Below are positions 14,093 through 14,354 of a DNA stretch of 14,354 nucleotides, piece by piece. The position numbers and the translations under genes were made by a program. Origin of the DNA: DATDRQ01 sp035291645 (GTDB taxonomy: Bacteria; Chloroflexota; Anaerolineae; Anaerolineales; UBA4823). Each line of letters starts with the position of its first letter. The first letter of the stretch is position 1. The stretch spans positions 1-14,354 of the forward strand of contig DATDRQ010000072.1 of the NCBI GenBank assembly GCA_035291645.1, given 5' to 3'. The notes below the pieces were generated by a model, which searched no databases, was not told where the DNA came from, and saw only the letters and a program-made list of their open reading frames with translations.

Positions 14093-14267
14093 GCTGTTAC
14101 TTCACTTCCCAAGGACAGCGAGAATTAGGGCAAAGTCTATCGATATATACACTGTTATTAACGTTGAATCGCTGCTCATCGTTACAGCCGCGCGGAAAGT
14201 CGCACATTGGAACAATCGCTTGGAGATCTTCCAGGTGCCTGGTAGGGAGGTATAGGGTGGGAACTTT
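14093..14267. other. Upstream region of the BY-kinase gene, no recognised gene
   Basis: These 175 nt should hold the promoter of the minus-strand kinase gene, but I find no convincing -35/-10 pair. AT-rich sequence around 14130-14165 is the best place to look. One minus-strand frame stays open across the region but does not read like a protein. Confidence 0.4.
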
Positions 14268-14354
14268 CTACCGAAACTTGATTGGATAGACAACGGTCGG
14301 TAAATAGATCCGGTTTGCTTTTTCGGGAGCCTTCTCCTGGTAAAGATAAAGTAC
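14268..14354 (-). CDS. Possible C-terminal end of an unidentified protein (cut by window edge)
   Basis: On the minus strand the frame entering from the right edge gives 28 residues, including YQEKAPEKANRIYLP, before a TAG stop at 14268-14270. The residue mix (charged, aromatic, no odd codons) reads more like real protein than the other frames. I cannot name a family. If real, it would be the gene upstream of the BY-kinase in the same polysaccharide cluster. It could also be chance. Confidence 0.3.
   Translation of the reverse strand, partial: VLYLYQEKAPEKANRIYLPTVVYPIKFR

Noticed and set aside
14227..14242. CCAGG-CA-CCTGG inverted repeat upstream of the kinase gene
   Set aside because: Only 5-bp arms; such a repeat is expected by chance in a sequence this long.
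14102..14293. 63-codon minus-strand ORF upstream of the BY-kinase
   Set aside because: TTG start without a ribosome site, unusual composition, and it overlaps the more protein-like frame ending at 14268.

Overview
The window looks like a stretch of a moderately GC-rich bacterial chromosome. The gene set fits a Chloroflexota (Anaerolineae-like) lineage: a stomatin/NfeD operon, a free-standing ammonia-type NAD synthetase beside a separate NadE-like amidohydrolase, a CPSF-type beta-CASP nuclease next to RNase D, and LCP plus Wzx/PGT/BY-kinase surface-polysaccharide genes. This placement is inferred from gene content and style, not from a marker gene. I see no rRNA, tRNA, CRISPR array, insertion sequence or phage gene.

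Layout. Position 2-463 (+) is the C-terminal end of an ABC-F ATPase cut by the window edge. A minus-strand group follows (read right to left): LCP-family protein (2717-3892), ammonia-dependent NAD synthetase (1822-2691) and a DHA3-type MFS exporter (489-1739). A divergent promoter region (3893-4067) separates this group from a plus-strand phosphoglycosyl transferase (4068-5183). That gene ends 4 nt from the convergent Wzx-like flippase (5188-6525). The flippase overlaps by one base the stop of an upstream nitrilase-superfamily amidase (6525-7391) that resembles the glutaminase half of glutamine-dependent NAD synthetase.

From a second divergent promoter region (7392-7539) a plus-strand series begins: NfeD-like protein, stomatin/slipin, GNAT acetyltransferase, then (with its own promoter) RNase D and a beta-CASP metallo-beta-lactamase nuclease 7 nt behind it. 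The series is closed by a strong bidirectional terminator (12364-12400). On the other side of the terminator, on the minus strand, is a more AT-rich fused Wzz/BY-type tyrosine kinase (12434-14092). Upstream of it are an apparent non-coding stretch and possibly the last codons of another minus-strand gene at the right edge.

Four themes run through the window. The first is surface polysaccharide synthesis and attachment (phosphoglycosyl transferase, flippase, Wzz/BY-kinase, LCP). The second is NAD synthesis, with synthetase and putative amidase halves interleaved among the polysaccharide genes. The third is membrane organisation (NfeD plus slipin). The fourth is RNA decay (RNase D plus beta-CASP nuclease). 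Most genes are ordinary members of known families. The more interesting signals are the apparently split NadE, an 11-residue tandem repeat in the slipin, short ORFs that exactly bridge two intercistronic gaps, and two promoters placed so close to the start codon that the transcripts should be nearly leaderless. I did not find a clear, wholly new multi-gene system.
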